From NCBI RefSeq assembly GCF_013376105.1, contig NZ_JAAMFM010000028.1:1-57623 (forward strand): a stretch of DNA of 57,623 nt, given 5' to 3'. A program made the translations under genes and the position numbers. Shown piece after piece: positions 33,629 to 43,223 of this stretch. Under the pieces are notes generated by a model. It was not told the origin of the DNA. It worked only from the letters and a program-made list of their open reading frames with translations, and did no database searches. Positions within the stretch are counted from its first letter, which is position 1. Every line of letters begins with the position of its first letter. The DNA is from Arthrobacter wenxiniae. Its GTDB lineage: Bacteria > Actinomycetota > Actinomycetes > Actinomycetales > Micrococcaceae.

Positions 33629-36600
33629 TCAGGCTGCCGGCGTCAACCGCAGTGTGAGGATTTGGAAGGGGCGCAGCGCCACGCTGATGCGCCCGTCCGC
33701 GAAGGTGAGCGATCCGGCGTCGTACTGCTGCTCCAGGAGGTTGTTTTCCGCCACGGACGCCACGGCAAAGGAAGCCCGCAGGTCCACCGATGCCCGGGCG
33801 CCCAGCGGCTCATAGAGGCGCACGATGACGTCGCCGCTGCGGTCGTCGGCCAATTTGACGCATTCAATCAGCGCGGCCTGGGTGTCGGTGCTGACAAGGG
33901 GCTCGACCGCCGTGCCGTCGGCCGGCACGCCGCGCCACGGCAGGTTCAGCGCGTAGCCGGCGGCCACGGCCTCCTGCACATCGCACCCCACCACGAGCCC
34001 GTAAGTGAAGGAATGCCGGCCCTGGTCCGTCGCCGGATCGGGGAAGCGCGGCCCGCGCAGCAGGGACAGCCGAACGGTGGTGAAGCTGGACCCGTTGCGC
34101 CCGGGGTGGCGGGAAACATCGTGCCCGTAGGTGGAGTCATTGACAACCGCCGCGCCGAAACCGGGTTCGCCCACATGCACCCAGCGGTGCGCGCACACCT
34201 CAAAGCGGGCGTTGTCCCACGAGGTGTTCTCATGCGTGGGGCGCTGAATGTGCCCGTACTGCGTCTCGAACCGCGCGTGATCCGCGTGCACGTCAAGGGG
34301 GAATGCGGCCTTGAGCAGTGTCTCCTGCTCATGCCAGTCAACGTCGTTGTAGACGAGGATGGTCTTGGAGTCCGGGGAGATGCGTACGCGTTGGGATATA
34401 TGCGAATTGCGGAATGATCGCTTGATGGTGATCTCAAACTGGGTCCCCAGCTGCGCGACCTCGAGCGAATCCAGTCCTCGGATGTCCGTGACGGTGTTCT
34501 TGTAGAACTCGTCAATGTCCCACGCGTCCCACATGTTGGGGAAGTCCGCGTGCAGCTGCAGCAGGTTGGCGCCCTGCCCGGGCGGCACCAGCTCGCGGTT
34601 CGCGGCCACGTCCAGGATCGAGCCGATCACTCCGTCGGCGCCGAAGCGGACGGTGATGAGCCCGTTGTGCACGACGACGTCCGCACCGTCCCGCTCCACC
34701 GTCACGTCTCCCGCGGCTGGCGCCGGGACGCCGGCGCTGAGGGGGGCAATGCCGCGGCGCGGGTAGGGCGAGGCGTTGAAGAGCGTGCAGCTGGCGGGAT
34801 CCCGCTCCCTGCGCGAACGATCCCCGGCCGGACTTGCGGGGTCGGGGGGCGGTTGGGGGTCCGCCTCCGCGCCCGGCTGGAGGTCCGGTGCCGGGGGCGC
34901 CAACGCGAGCAGCGCCGGGCTGATGATCTCCTCGAGGGCCTGCGCAATCCGGGCGTACTGCTCCGCCGCCTCGCGGTGCACCCAGGCGATGGCGGAGCCG
35001 GGCAGGATGTCGTGGAACTGGTTGAGGAGGACCAGCTTCCAGAGCCTGTCCAGCTCGGCGTACGGGTAGTCGAGCAGGCCGCGCACGGCGGCGGTGGCGC
35101 TCCACAGTTCGGCCTCGCGCAGCAGGTGCTCGCTGCGCCGGTTGCCCTGCTTGGTCAGCGCCTGGGAGGTGTAGGTGCCGCGGTGCAGCTCCAGGTACAG
35201 TTCGCCCTTCCAGACCGGCGCGTTGGGGTACTCGGCTTCCGCCGCGGTGAAGAATTCCGCCGGCGAGGCAATCGTGACCTGCGCCGAACCCTCCAGGTTT
35301 TTGGTGCGGCGTGCCCGCGCCAGCATCTCGCGCGTGGGGCCCCCGCCGCCGTCGCCCCAGCCAAACGGCACCAGCGAATGCTTCGCGGCGCCCTTGTCGC
35401 GGAAGTTCCGCACGGCGTGCGCCAGCTCGGCACCGGAGAGTTGGGAGTTGTACGTGTCCACGGGCGGGAAGTGCGTAAACACCCGGGTGCCGTCAATGCC
35501 CTCCCAGTTGAAGGTGTGGTGCGGGAACTTGTTGGCGGTGTTCCAGGAGATCTTCTGGGTCAGGAACCATTTGGCGCCGGCCAGCTTCACAATTTGGGGC
35601 AGGGCGGCGGAGTAGCCAAAGGAGTCAGGCAGCCACACCTCCCCGCACTGGATGCCGAAGTTGTCGCGGAAGAATCGCTGTCCGTAGCTGAACTGGCGGG
35701 CCATGGCTTCCGAACCGACCATGTTGGTGTCGGATTCGACCCACATGCCGCCCACCGGGATGAACCGGCCCTCCGCCACGGCGTCCTTGACCCGCGCGTA
35801 GACCCCGGGGCGCTGTTCCTTGAGCCACTCGTACTGCTGGGCGGAGGACATGGCGTACTTCAGTTCCGGGTGGTCCGCCAGCAGGTTCACCACGTTCGAC
35901 GCCGTGCGCGCCACCTTCCGCACCGTTTCGCGCACGGGCCACAGCCAGGCCGAGTCGATGTGTGCGTGGCCGATGGCGCTGAGCTGGTGGGCGCTGGCAT
36001 GGGCCGGCCGGGCCAGCACCTGCTTCAGTGCGGACCGTGCGGCTGGCGCGGTTCCGGGAACGTCCGTGAGGGAAACGGCGTCGAGCGCGCGCTCCAGGGC
36101 GTAGAGGATGTCCCAGCGCCGCGGGTTGTCCAGTTCCAGTTCGGCCGCCAGCTGCTCCAGCACCTCCAGGTCCTGCACCAGTTCCCAGACGTCGCTGTTG
36201 AAAATGTTGATGTCGGCCCGGGCCATGGTGTAGCGCGGTTCCGGGCCGGCAGTGGATTTTTCGCCCAATTCGGTGGGCATGAAGGGGTTGTCGGTGAACA
36301 CGAAGGGGTTGGCGGCCGCCTCGACGAAGAGGTCGACTTCCTCGCCGCCGCGCGCCGTCCCCGCCACCGGGATCCAGGTGTTCAGGGGGTTCAGGGCCTT
36401 GACCGCGGTGCCGTCCGGGCGGTAAACGAGCCCTTCGGCCTGGAAGCCCGGCCACGACTGGCTGAAACCCAGGTCGACTACCAGTTCCACCTGGTGCCCG
36501 GCGGCCTGTGGCGGGACCGTGCCGGTGACATGGATCCAGCTGGTGCCCCACGCCGGGCCCCACGCCTGGCCGACGGCAAACGGCGCGAAGGAGGCGCCGG

Positions 36601-36790
36601 CGTCGTGCACGGCTCCGATGTTTTTGGCGACCTCCAGCGCAACCGCGGGGGCAACGGGCTCGCCCGCACCGCCTTCAACATGCCACGCCGTCAAGGCCAG
36701 CTGGGCCACGGGCGTGTGGATGGCAGGCATGATCCGCTCCGCCAGGACCCGCTTGAGGCGGTTCTCAATCAAGGTGTGCTTGTCATGCAT
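33629..36790 (-). CDS. Alpha-mannosidase, glycoside hydrolase family 38
   Basis: A 1053-residue GH38 enzyme, normal length for the family. The zinc-binding and catalytic motifs are visible: GHAHIDSAWLWPVRET (about residue 270), WVESDTNMVGSEAMARQF (about 350, with the predicted Asp nucleophile) and LPDSFGYSAALPQI (about 380). The C-terminal half is the beta-sandwich region; a Pro/Ala/Asp-rich linker lies near residues 640-665. No signal peptide, so it is probably cytoplasmic, trimming imported mannosides. The ATG at 36790 has GGAAGG upstream; an in-frame TTG 18 nt earlier is less likely. Confidence 0.93.
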   Translation of the reverse strand: MHDKHTLIENRLKRVLAERIMPAIHTPVAQLALTAWHVEGGAGEPVAPAVALEVAKNIGAVHDAGASFAPFAVGQAWGPAWGTSWIHVTGTVPPQAAGHQVELVVDLGFSQSWPGFQAEGLVYRPDGTAVKALNPLNTWIPVAGTARGGEEVDLFVEAAANPFVFTDNPFMPTELGEKSTAGPEPRYTMARADINIFNSDVWELVQDLEVLEQLAAELELDNPRRWDILYALERALDAVSLTDVPGTAPAARSALKQVLARPAHASAHQLSAIGHAHIDSAWLWPVRETVRKVARTASNVVNLLADHPELKYAMSSAQQYEWLKEQRPGVYARVKDAVAEGRFIPVGGMWVESDTNMVGSEAMARQFSYGQRFFRDNFGIQCGEVWLPDSFGYSAALPQIVKLAGAKWFLTQKISWNTANKFPHHTFNWEGIDGTRVFTHFPPVDTYNSQLSGAELAHAVRNFRDKGAAKHSLVPFGWGDGGGGPTREMLARARRTKNLEGSAQVTIASPAEFFTAAEAEYPNAPVWKGELYLELHRGTYTSQALTKQGNRRSEHLLREAELWSATAAVRGLLDYPYAELDRLWKLVLLNQFHDILPGSAIAWVHREAAEQYARIAQALEEIISPALLALAPPAPDLQPGAEADPQPPPDPASPAGDRSRRERDPASCTLFNASPYPRRGIAPLSAGVPAPAAGDVTVERDGADVVVHNGLITVRFGADGVIGSILDVAANRELVPPGQGANLLQLHADFPNMWDAWDIDEFYKNTVTDIRGLDSLEVAQLGTQFEITIKRSFRNSHISQRVRISPDSKTILVYNDVDWHEQETLLKAAFPLDVHADHARFETQYGHIQRPTHENTSWDNARFEVCAHRWVHVGEPGFGAAVVNDSTYGHDVSRHPGRNGSSFTTVRLSLLRGPRFPDPATDQGRHSFTYGLVVGCDVQEAVAAGYALNLPWRGVPADGTAVEPLVSTDTQAALIECVKLADDRSGDVIVRLYEPLGARASVDLRASFAVASVAENNLLEQQYDAGSLTFADGRISVALRPFQILTLRLTPAA

Positions 36791-36885
36791 TTGCGGCTTA
36801 CCTTCCAAGGACGGCGCGGGCGGTACATGGGCCTTCAGTCTAGTGGCGGCAGCTGAACCAGTCGGGAGGTGCCCCGGTTCTTCAA

Positions 36886-36891
36886 TAGAGT
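36886..36891 (+). promoter_or_regulatory. Leaderless-type -10 box for the serine hydrolase gene
   Basis: TAGAGT ends 6 nt before the ATG at 36898. Confidence 0.5.
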
Positions 36892-36897
36892 GGTTCC

Positions 36898-38001
36898 ATG
36901 AACCTTGCCACCGAAGAATTCGCCCCCGTCCGGGCCCTTTTTGAGTCCATGCTCGACGCCGATGCCGCCTACAGCGCCCAGCTGGCCGTCTACCGCGACG
37001 GCGTGAAGGTGGTGGACCTGGCGGGCGGCCCGGAATCGTCGCCGGACTCCCTGACGGGCGTTTTTTCCTGCTCGAAGGGCGTGGCGGCGCTGGCCTTCAG
37101 CCTGCTGGTCCAGGACGGGCTCATCGACGTCGACGCCGCCGTCACCTCCTACTGGCCCGAATTTGCCCGCCACGGAAAGGGCGGCATCACGGTCAGGCAG
37201 TTGCTCTCCCACCAGGCCGGCCTGGTGGGCGTGCAGGGCGGCTTTGCCATGGAGGAATACAACGACCTGCCCGCCGTGGCGGACCGGCTTGCGGGCATGG
37301 CGCCGCTGTGGCGCCCGGGCAGCGGCACGTTCGGCTACCATGCCCTGACCATGGGCGTGTTCCTGGAGGAGTTGTGCCGCCGGGCCACCGGGGAACGGCT
37401 GCAGGACGTGTACAACCGGCGCATCCGCGAGCCCTACGCCGCGGACATGTTCCTGGGCCTGCCCGAGTCCGAGGAGCCCCGCTTCCGCCCCGTCCGCTTC
37501 GCCGACGAACCGGGGGCCGGCTTCCTGGACCCGCACTCCATCGCGGGCATGGCCGGCAACGTCCAGGCCGGCAACCTGCTGGGGCTGCCCAACATTCGCA
37601 GCGTCCGGGCGGCGGGCAGCTGCAGCGGTGCGGGCGTCGGCTCGGCCGACGGCCTGGCCCGCGTCTATGCCGGCGCCATCACGGGAGTGGACGGGCTGCC
37701 CCCTTACCTGACGCCGGAAACTCTTGCCATCATGGCGCAGGAACAGGTCTGGGGCCTGGACAGGGTGTTTTGCGACACCAGCGCGTTCGCCGTCACCTTC
37801 ATGAAGCCGCACCCGCGCATGGACTTTGGCAGTGCGCAGGCCTTTGGGCACGACGGCGCCAACGCGGCTTTGGGCTTTGCCGACCCCCTGTACGGGGTTG
37901 GCTTTGGCTACGTCCCGGCATGGAACGAGGAGGGCGGAACGGCCGGCCGCGGCATGCAGCTCAGCGCCGAGGTGCGCCGGGCGGTGATCGCTTCGCGCTG
38001 A
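36898..38001 (+). CDS. Beta-lactamase-fold serine hydrolase (esterase type)
   Basis: A 367-residue penicillin-binding-protein-like hydrolase (beta-lactamase family, class C-like). The nucleophile motif SxxK appears as SCSK in GVFSCSKGVAALAF (about residue 58), and a Tyr-containing second motif as GTFGYHALTMG (about residue 142). LLSHQAGL near residue 102 is characteristic. No export signal is visible, and such soluble members are usually esterases or lactonases rather than antibiotic-resistance enzymes. Substrate unknown. Confidence 0.85.
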   Translation: MNLATEEFAPVRALFESMLDADAAYSAQLAVYRDGVKVVDLAGGPESSPDSLTGVFSCSKGVAALAFSLLVQDGLIDVDAAVTSYWPEFARHGKGGITVRQLLSHQAGLVGVQGGFAMEEYNDLPAVADRLAGMAPLWRPGSGTFGYHALTMGVFLEELCRRATGERLQDVYNRRIREPYAADMFLGLPESEEPRFRPVRFADEPGAGFLDPHSIAGMAGNVQAGNLLGLPNIRSVRAAGSCSGAGVGSADGLARVYAGAITGVDGLPPYLTPETLAIMAQEQVWGLDRVFCDTSAFAVTFMKPHPRMDFGSAQAFGHDGANAALGFADPLYGVGFGYVPAWNEEGGTAGRGMQLSAEVRRAVIASR

Positions 38002-38027
38002 GGGGGGGTGATCTCCAACCTCAACGC

Positions 38028-39461
38028 TCAGTGGAGGTCGGCGAGGGCGGATTCAACGGCCCGGTGGAACGTGGGGTAGGCGTAGATCATCCTTTTCAGC
38101 GTCGCGACGGGCATGCGGGCGTGCACGGCCAGGGTCAGCATGGACAGCACTTCCCCGCCTGACGGCCCCACGGCGGCCGCGCCCACCAGGGTGCCGCTGC
38201 CCGAGTCTTCCACGAGCTTGATGAAGCCCACGGCCTGGTGGATCCAGCCGCGGGTGGAGCCGGCCAGGTCCGTGAACCCCGTCCGCACGGTCAGCCCGGA
38301 GTCCCGGGCCTGCCGTTCCGTCATGCCGACGGCGCCGATTTCCGGGTCCGTGAACGTCACGCGGGGGACGGCGTGGGAGTCGGCCGTGCCCCGGTCCGAG
38401 TCCGCAGCGTCGCCCTCGGCGCCGTGCCGGGCCAGGATGTGCCCGGCAACAATGTTCGCGTGGTACATCGACAGGTGCGTGAACGCCCCGGCGCCGGCGG
38501 CGTCGCCGATGAGGTAGAGGCCGTCCGACAGCTGGAGGTGGCCGTCCACGGCAGGCGGATTCCTGCCGTCCCAGGCAATGCCGCCCGCGTCCAGTGTGAG
38601 CGCGCCCAGCGTGGAGGAGCGTCCCGTGGCGACCAGCAGCTTCGCCGCGGACAGCCGCGACAGGTGCGGGCCGGCGTCGTCCGTGTCGGTGGAAAGCTCC
38701 AGCGTGAAAGCCTCGGGGGAGTGGGAGACGGCCGTGGTGTTGGTGTTCAGCAGCACGTCGATCCCCTCGCCGCGGAAAACCTCCGCGAGCAGTTCGGAGG
38801 CCTCCGGCTCCTCACGCGGGACCAGGCGCGGGCCGCGCGCCACCACCGTGACGCGGGTGCCAAAGCGGGCAAAGGCCTGCGCCAGCTCCGCACCGATGGG
38901 TCCGCCGCCCAGCACGATGAGCGACTCCGGCGCCTCCTCCGCCCGCAGGGCCTCCCGATTGGTCCAAAACGGCGTGCCGGCCAGTCCGGGAACGGGCGGC
39001 ACGGCCGGATTCGTGCCGGGATTGAGCACCACGGCGAGGCGGGCCGAGAAGGTGGCCTCGCCGCCGTCGTTCCCGGCGACGGTGACCTGCCGCGGCCCGG
39101 ACAGCCGGCCGGTGCCCCGGACCAGGCGGCCGCCCTTGCCGGTGAAGCGCTTGGCGGCGGCGGCATCGTCCCAGTTGTCGGTGGCCTCCTCGCGGATGCG
39201 CCGGGCGGCCACGGAAAAGTCCGGCGCCACCGAGGAGTCCCCGGCCAGCCCGGGCACCCGCCGCGCCTCGGCCAGGGCGTCGGCGGCGCGGATCAGCATC
39301 TTGGACGGGACGCAGCCGTAATAGGGGCATTCCCCGCCCACCAGCCGGGATTCGACGCCCACCACGGACAGGCTGGCCGCGGCCAGTTCCCCGGCCACGG
39401 CCTCGCCGCCGGGCCCCATGCCGACAACAACAACATCAACGGTCTCAACGGGGCCAGTCAT
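38028..39461 (-). CDS. Pyridine nucleotide-disulfide oxidoreductase
   Basis: A 477-residue FAD/NAD(P)H-dependent enzyme of the mercuric reductase/lipoamide dehydrogenase class. The FAD motif is VVVGMGPGGEAVAGELAA (residues 11-28), the redox-active disulfide GGECPYYGCVPSK (about 42-54), and the NAD(P) motif VLGGGPIGAELAQAFARFG (about 182-200). The C-terminal dimerisation domain is present but the terminal His-Pro motif of lipoamide dehydrogenases is not obvious. AAGGAG precedes the ATG. It follows the Opu-type binding-protein gene by 9 nt and is probably co-transcribed; a functional link to amine uptake is not known. Confidence 0.85.
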   Translation of the reverse strand: MTGPVETVDVVVVGMGPGGEAVAGELAAASLSVVGVESRLVGGECPYYGCVPSKMLIRAADALAEARRVPGLAGDSSVAPDFSVAARRIREEATDNWDDAAAAKRFTGKGGRLVRGTGRLSGPRQVTVAGNDGGEATFSARLAVVLNPGTNPAVPPVPGLAGTPFWTNREALRAEEAPESLIVLGGGPIGAELAQAFARFGTRVTVVARGPRLVPREEPEASELLAEVFRGEGIDVLLNTNTTAVSHSPEAFTLELSTDTDDAGPHLSRLSAAKLLVATGRSSTLGALTLDAGGIAWDGRNPPAVDGHLQLSDGLYLIGDAAGAGAFTHLSMYHANIVAGHILARHGAEGDAADSDRGTADSHAVPRVTFTDPEIGAVGMTERQARDSGLTVRTGFTDLAGSTRGWIHQAVGFIKLVEDSGSGTLVGAAAVGPSGGEVLSMLTLAVHARMPVATLKRMIYAYPTFHRAVESALADLH

Positions 39462-39470
39462 GGCAACTCC

Positions 39471-40415
39471 TTATTTTATGATGCCCTTGTCCTTCAGCCA
39501 GGCGGCCGCGGCATCCTTCGGATCCATCTTTTGGGCGCCGCTGACCTCGGTGTTCAACGCGATGAGGTCCTCGGTGGTGAGGAGGGCGGAGACCCGGTCC
39601 AGGGCCGCTTTGGCCGCGTCGGTGACCTTGTCCGTCTTGACCAGCGGCACCACCTGCTGGGCCAGCCAGTTGTTCTTCGGGTCGGTCAGCACCACGAGCT
39701 TGTTTTCCGGGATCGCGGGGGAGGTGGTGAAAATGTCCGCCACCTGGACGTCGTTGTTGAGCAGCGCCTTGACCGTCAAGGGCCCGCCGCCGTCGCTGAT
39801 CGGGGTGAACTTCGCCGGGACGCAGTTGTACTTCGCCTTGAGCCCGGCCAGCCCGTAGGGGCGCGTCTGGAATTCCGGCGGGGCGCCGAGCGTCAGCTTG
39901 TTGCAGACCTTGGCCAGGTCCTCAAGGCTCTTGAGGCTGTACTTGGCCGCCGTCTCCGCCGTGACCACCATGGCGTCCTTGTCCTCCGCCGCGGCGGCAT
40001 TGAGGACGGACAGCCCGGAGGGCATCGCCTTGGGCAGCGCCGCCACCACCTCGCCGGGCGTGGTGGCCGTGGTCTTGGGGTCCAGGTAGCCCAGGAGGTT
40101 GCCGGTGTAGTCCGGGACCACGTCGATCGAGCCGTCCTCCACGGCCTTGACATAGACTTCGCGGGCGCCGATGTTCAGCTTGGTGGTGGCACTGACGCCG
40201 GCCGCGTTGAGCGCGCCGGCATAGATCTCGGCAATGGTGGCGCTCTCCGGGAAGTTGGCCGAACCCACCACCACGGAGCCTGCCGCGCCCGTGCCGCCGG
40301 ACGAGCTGGTGGCGGCCAGGGGGCTGCCGCCGCAGGCCGTGGCCGCCAGCAGGACGGACAGCCCCGCGGCTGCACCCAATACGGCCCTGCGGGCGGGATG
40401 GGAAATGTGCGTCAT
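39471..40415 (-). CDS. Quaternary-amine ABC importer binding lipoprotein (OpuBC/ProX type)
   Basis: A 314-residue solute-binding lipoprotein with a signal peptide and lipobox (LAATACGG, Cys about 28). The mature domain fits OpuAC/OpuBC-like binders of glycine betaine, choline or carnitine, including VVVGSANFPESATIAEIYAG near residue 47 and VVPDYTGNLLGYLDPKT near residue 98. It overlaps the upstream permease gene by 4 nt. The operon order ATPase-permease-permease-binder is typical of osmoprotectant transporters. Confidence 0.9.
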   Translation of the reverse strand: MTHISHPARRAVLGAAAGLSVLLAATACGGSPLAATSSSGGTGAAGSVVVGSANFPESATIAEIYAGALNAAGVSATTKLNIGAREVYVKAVEDGSIDVVPDYTGNLLGYLDPKTTATTPGEVVAALPKAMPSGLSVLNAAAAEDKDAMVVTAETAAKYSLKSLEDLAKVCNKLTLGAPPEFQTRPYGLAGLKAKYNCVPAKFTPISDGGGPLTVKALLNNDVQVADIFTTSPAIPENKLVVLTDPKNNWLAQQVVPLVKTDKVTDAAKAALDRVSALLTTEDLIALNTEVSGAQKMDPKDAAAAWLKDKGIIK

Positions 40416-41176
40416 GGTTTTCCTCCTGTGGTGGCGGTTTCTGCGATGGCTGTGGGGGTGTCGGCCGGAACGTGCCCGGCCTCGTGGAGGCCGGGTGAAA
40501 CGGCAACGCGCTGCAGCAGGGCCAGCAGACCGTCAATGACGATCGCCAGGGCCGCGATCACCACGGCCCCGCCCAGCACTTGACCGTAGTCCTGCACGGC
40601 CAGCCCGTCAATGATGAAGCGGCCCAGCCCGCCAAGGCTGATGAACGCCACGACGGCCACTGTGGCCACCACCTGCAGCACGGCCGAGCGAAGGCCGCCG
40701 AGCATGACGGCCAGCCCGTTGGGCACCTCGACCCCGAACAGCACCTGCCATTCCGTCATGCCCATGCTGCGGGCGGAGTCGACAATTTCAGGCTCCACGG
40801 CCGAAATCCCCGCGTATGTGCCCGTCAAAATCGGCGGGACGGCAAGCAGCACCAGCGCCCACACCGCGGGCATCAGCGACAGGGTGGAGGTGGCCATGAG
40901 CGCGAACAGGGTCATGATCCCCAGGGTGGGCAGGGCGCGCAGCACTCCCGAGAGGGAAACCACGACGACGCGTCCCCGGCCCGTGTGCCCCACGTACAGC
41001 CCGATGGGGACCGCTATGGCGAGCGAGATCAGCAGCACCAGGCCGGAATAGCCCAGATGCTCGGCAACGCGCTGCGGGATGCCCATGGCCCCCTGCCAGT
41101 TCGCTCCGTCCTGGAGCCACTGCAGGCCCTGGCCGAACGGGTTGGTGGCCGAATAGCTGGTGGCGGGCAGGCTCAT
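40412..41176 (-). CDS. Quaternary-amine ABC importer permease
   Basis: A 254-residue OpuBB/OpuBD-type permease with about six membrane segments; the ATPase-docking loop is VDSARSMGMTEWQVLFGVEV (about residues 139-158). The ATG at 41176 overlaps the previous stop codon (ATGA), which argues against the longer in-frame start upstream. The C-terminus is a polar tail. Confidence 0.88.
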   Translation of the reverse strand: MSLPATSYSATNPFGQGLQWLQDGANWQGAMGIPQRVAEHLGYSGLVLLISLAIAVPIGLYVGHTGRGRVVVVSLSGVLRALPTLGIMTLFALMATSTLSLMPAVWALVLLAVPPILTGTYAGISAVEPEIVDSARSMGMTEWQVLFGVEVPNGLAVMLGGLRSAVLQVVATVAVVAFISLGGLGRFIIDGLAVQDYGQVLGGAVVIAALAIVIDGLLALLQRVAVSPGLHEAGHVPADTPTAIAETATTGGKP

Positions 41177-41829
41177 GCGGGCACCCCCGCCAGCTTCGGC
41201 GTGTGCAGCCACGGCGTCAGCAGCCGCTGGAGCAGCACGAGCAGCGCGTCCATCACCACTGCCAGCACCAGGGTCCCCACGATGCCCACCACGATCTCGG
41301 TGGGGAAGTTGCGCTGCAGCCCGTCCGTGAAGAAGAAGCCCAGGCTGGGGATGCCCAGCAGCGCGCCCACCGTGACGAGGGAAATGTTGCTGACGGAGAT
41401 GACGCGCAACCCGGCAAACAGCACCGGCACGGACAGGGGCAGGTCCACGGCGAGGAAGCGCTGGACGGGCTTGAAGCCCATGGCCGTGGCCGCCTGGCGG
41501 ATGCCGTCGTCCACCGAATTAAGCGCGTCCAGCGTGGAACGGACCAGCAGGGCCACGGCGTAAATGGTCAGGGCCACAATGATGTTGGTGAAGTCCAGGA
41601 TCTTGGTGCCCAGCAGTCCCGGCAGGATCACAAACAGGGCCAGGGACGGGATGGTGTACAGCAGCGAACCCGCGGACAGGATGAAGGCGCCCAGGGCCTT
41701 GTTCAGCCGTGCCAGCTGGGCCAGGGGAATGGCGATGACCACGCTCAGCGCCAAGGGGACCACTGCCTGCACCAGATGCGAGCCGGTGAGGGAGAGGACC
41801 TGCGGCAGATTGGCCAGAAACCACTGCAT
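41173..41829 (-). CDS. Quaternary-amine ABC importer permease
   Basis: A 218-residue OpuB-type permease with about five or six hydrophobic segments and docking loop GIRQAATAMGFKPVQRFLAV (about residues 108-127). Its start overlaps the ATPase stop codon by one base (TGATG) and its end overlaps the next permease by 4 nt, so the operon is tightly coupled. Confidence 0.88.
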   Translation of the reverse strand: MQWFLANLPQVLSLTGSHLVQAVVPLALSVVIAIPLAQLARLNKALGAFILSAGSLLYTIPSLALFVILPGLLGTKILDFTNIIVALTIYAVALLVRSTLDALNSVDDGIRQAATAMGFKPVQRFLAVDLPLSVPVLFAGLRVISVSNISLVTVGALLGIPSLGFFFTDGLQRNFPTEIVVGIVGTLVLAVVMDALLVLLQRLLTPWLHTPKLAGVPA

Positions 41830-43055
41830 CAGGGCCGGCCTTCGGCTGAGGTGGCGGTGGGTGTTGTGGTCGCTGCAGTGGCTGTGTTCGCTGCATTGAA
41901 GGAAATCCGGGCGGCATCGATGGCGGCCAGCACCTCGGGTGCCCTGACCACCCCGGTGACCATTCCGTCGTCGTCCACGGCAACGCCCAGGCCGGACGGG
42001 GAGGACAGCGCGGCGTCGAGCGCGTTGCGCAGGGAGTCGCCGGCGTGGAAGAGGGAGCCGCCGGGCAGCAGGGGTGCCGCGCTGCCGGGCGGCAGCCAGC
42101 CCAGGGGGCGGTTCCCGGCGTCGACGGCAAGACGCCAGCCAGACCCCGCGGCGGCCGCACCCTCATCCGGCGCCGCTGCACCCATGGGTGCCAGTGGCGC
42201 GGCGTGGACGGCGACGCCGGTGCCGGCGTGGAAGGAGAGGTGCCGGAAGCCGCGGTCCCGGCCCACAAAGGCCGCCACGAAGTCGTCCACGGGGGCGCGC
42301 AGGATCTCCTCCGGTGCGGCATATTGGGCCACGCGCCCGCCGGTGGCGAAAACGGCCACCTTGTCGCCGAGGAGCGTTGCCTCGTCGATGTCGTGAGTGA
42401 CGAACACGATGGTCTTGGCGAGGTCGCGCTGCAGCCTCAGCAGTTCCTGCTGCAGCTCGGCCCGGACCACGGGGTCCACGGCGCTGAACGGCTCGTCCAT
42501 CAGGAGCACGGGCGGGTCCGCGGCCAGCGCCCTGGCCACACCCACGCGCTGCTGCTGGCCGCCGGAAAGCTGGTTGGGGTAGCGCCGGCCCATGGCGGCG
42601 GACAGGCCCACCGTGTCCAGCAGCTCGGCGGCGCGGGCACGGGCACGGGCGCGCGGCACCCGGTTCAGGCGCAGCACGGTGGTGATGTTGTCCACCACGG
42701 TGCGGTGGGGCAGCAGCCCCGCCGACTGCATCACATACCCCATGGAACGGCGCAGCGCGGGGGCCGCAATGGAGCTGACATCGCGCCCGCCCACCGTGAT
42801 GGTGCCGGAGGTGGGCTCCACCATGCGGTTGATCATGCGCAGCGATGTGGTCTTCCCGCAGCCGGACGGGCCCACAAAGACTGTGATCTTCCCGGCGTCG
42901 ATGTTCAGGTTCAGGTTTCCGACGGCGGGCTGGCCCGCCTGGTAGCTCTTCACGACATTGGTGAACTCGATCGCGGCCGAGCCGGCCCGGCCGTTTGGCT
43001 GGGCGGCGGGGGCGGTACTGGTGTCGGCGGTTGGTGAAACGTCCGGCACGACCAT
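41829..43055 (-). CDS. Quaternary-amine ABC importer ATPase with CBS-like C-terminus
   Basis: A 408-residue OpuCA/ProV-type ATPase. Walker [10 protein letters not shown] is near residue 61, the signature LSGGQQQR near 159 and Walker [13 protein letters not shown] near 180. Residues about 270-390 look like a divergent CBS-pair region ([20 protein letters not shown]), the osmosensing module in this family. The ATG at 43055 has GAGGA 7 nt upstream. It is the first gene of a five-gene operon. An upstream GTG at 43085 is possible. Confidence 0.9.
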   Translation of the reverse strand: MVVPDVSPTADTSTAPAAQPNGRAGSAAIEFTNVVKSYQAGQPAVGNLNLNIDAGKITVFVGPSGCGKTTSLRMINRMVEPTSGTITVGGRDVSSIAAPALRRSMGYVMQSAGLLPHRTVVDNITTVLRLNRVPRARARARAAELLDTVGLSAAMGRRYPNQLSGGQQQRVGVARALAADPPVLLMDEPFSAVDPVVRAELQQELLRLQRDLAKTIVFVTHDIDEATLLGDKVAVFATGGRVAQYAAPEEILRAPVDDFVAAFVGRDRGFRHLSFHAGTGVAVHAAPLAPMGAAAPDEGAAAAGSGWRLAVDAGNRPLGWLPPGSAAPLLPGGSLFHAGDSLRNALDAALSSPSGLGVAVDDDGMVTGVVRAPEVLAAIDAARISFNAANTATAATTTPTATSAEGRP

Positions 43056-43211
43056 TTGCGGGTCCTCACTGTTGGTGACAATCACCTGCTGCCTTTGATC
43101 ATAGGTGGGGTGATTTTGCCGAGTAAAGCAAGGCATGGGCCGGCGGGAGCAAAATCGGCGGATTGCCGCGGGCCGGTTTCGCTGACCGCGGACGGCGGGG
43201 CGCGGTGGGCA

Positions 43212-43217
43212 TAGGCT
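43212..43217 (+). promoter_or_regulatory. Leaderless-type -10 box for the hydroquinone-reductase gene
   Basis: TAGGCT ends 6 nt before the ATG at 43224. Confidence 0.5.
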
Positions 43218-43223
43218 TGCCTC

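Noticed and set aside
34550-36856. Long open frame antisense to the GH38 mannosidase
   Set aside because: No recognisable motif and typical shadow composition; the opposite strand has full GH38 motifs.
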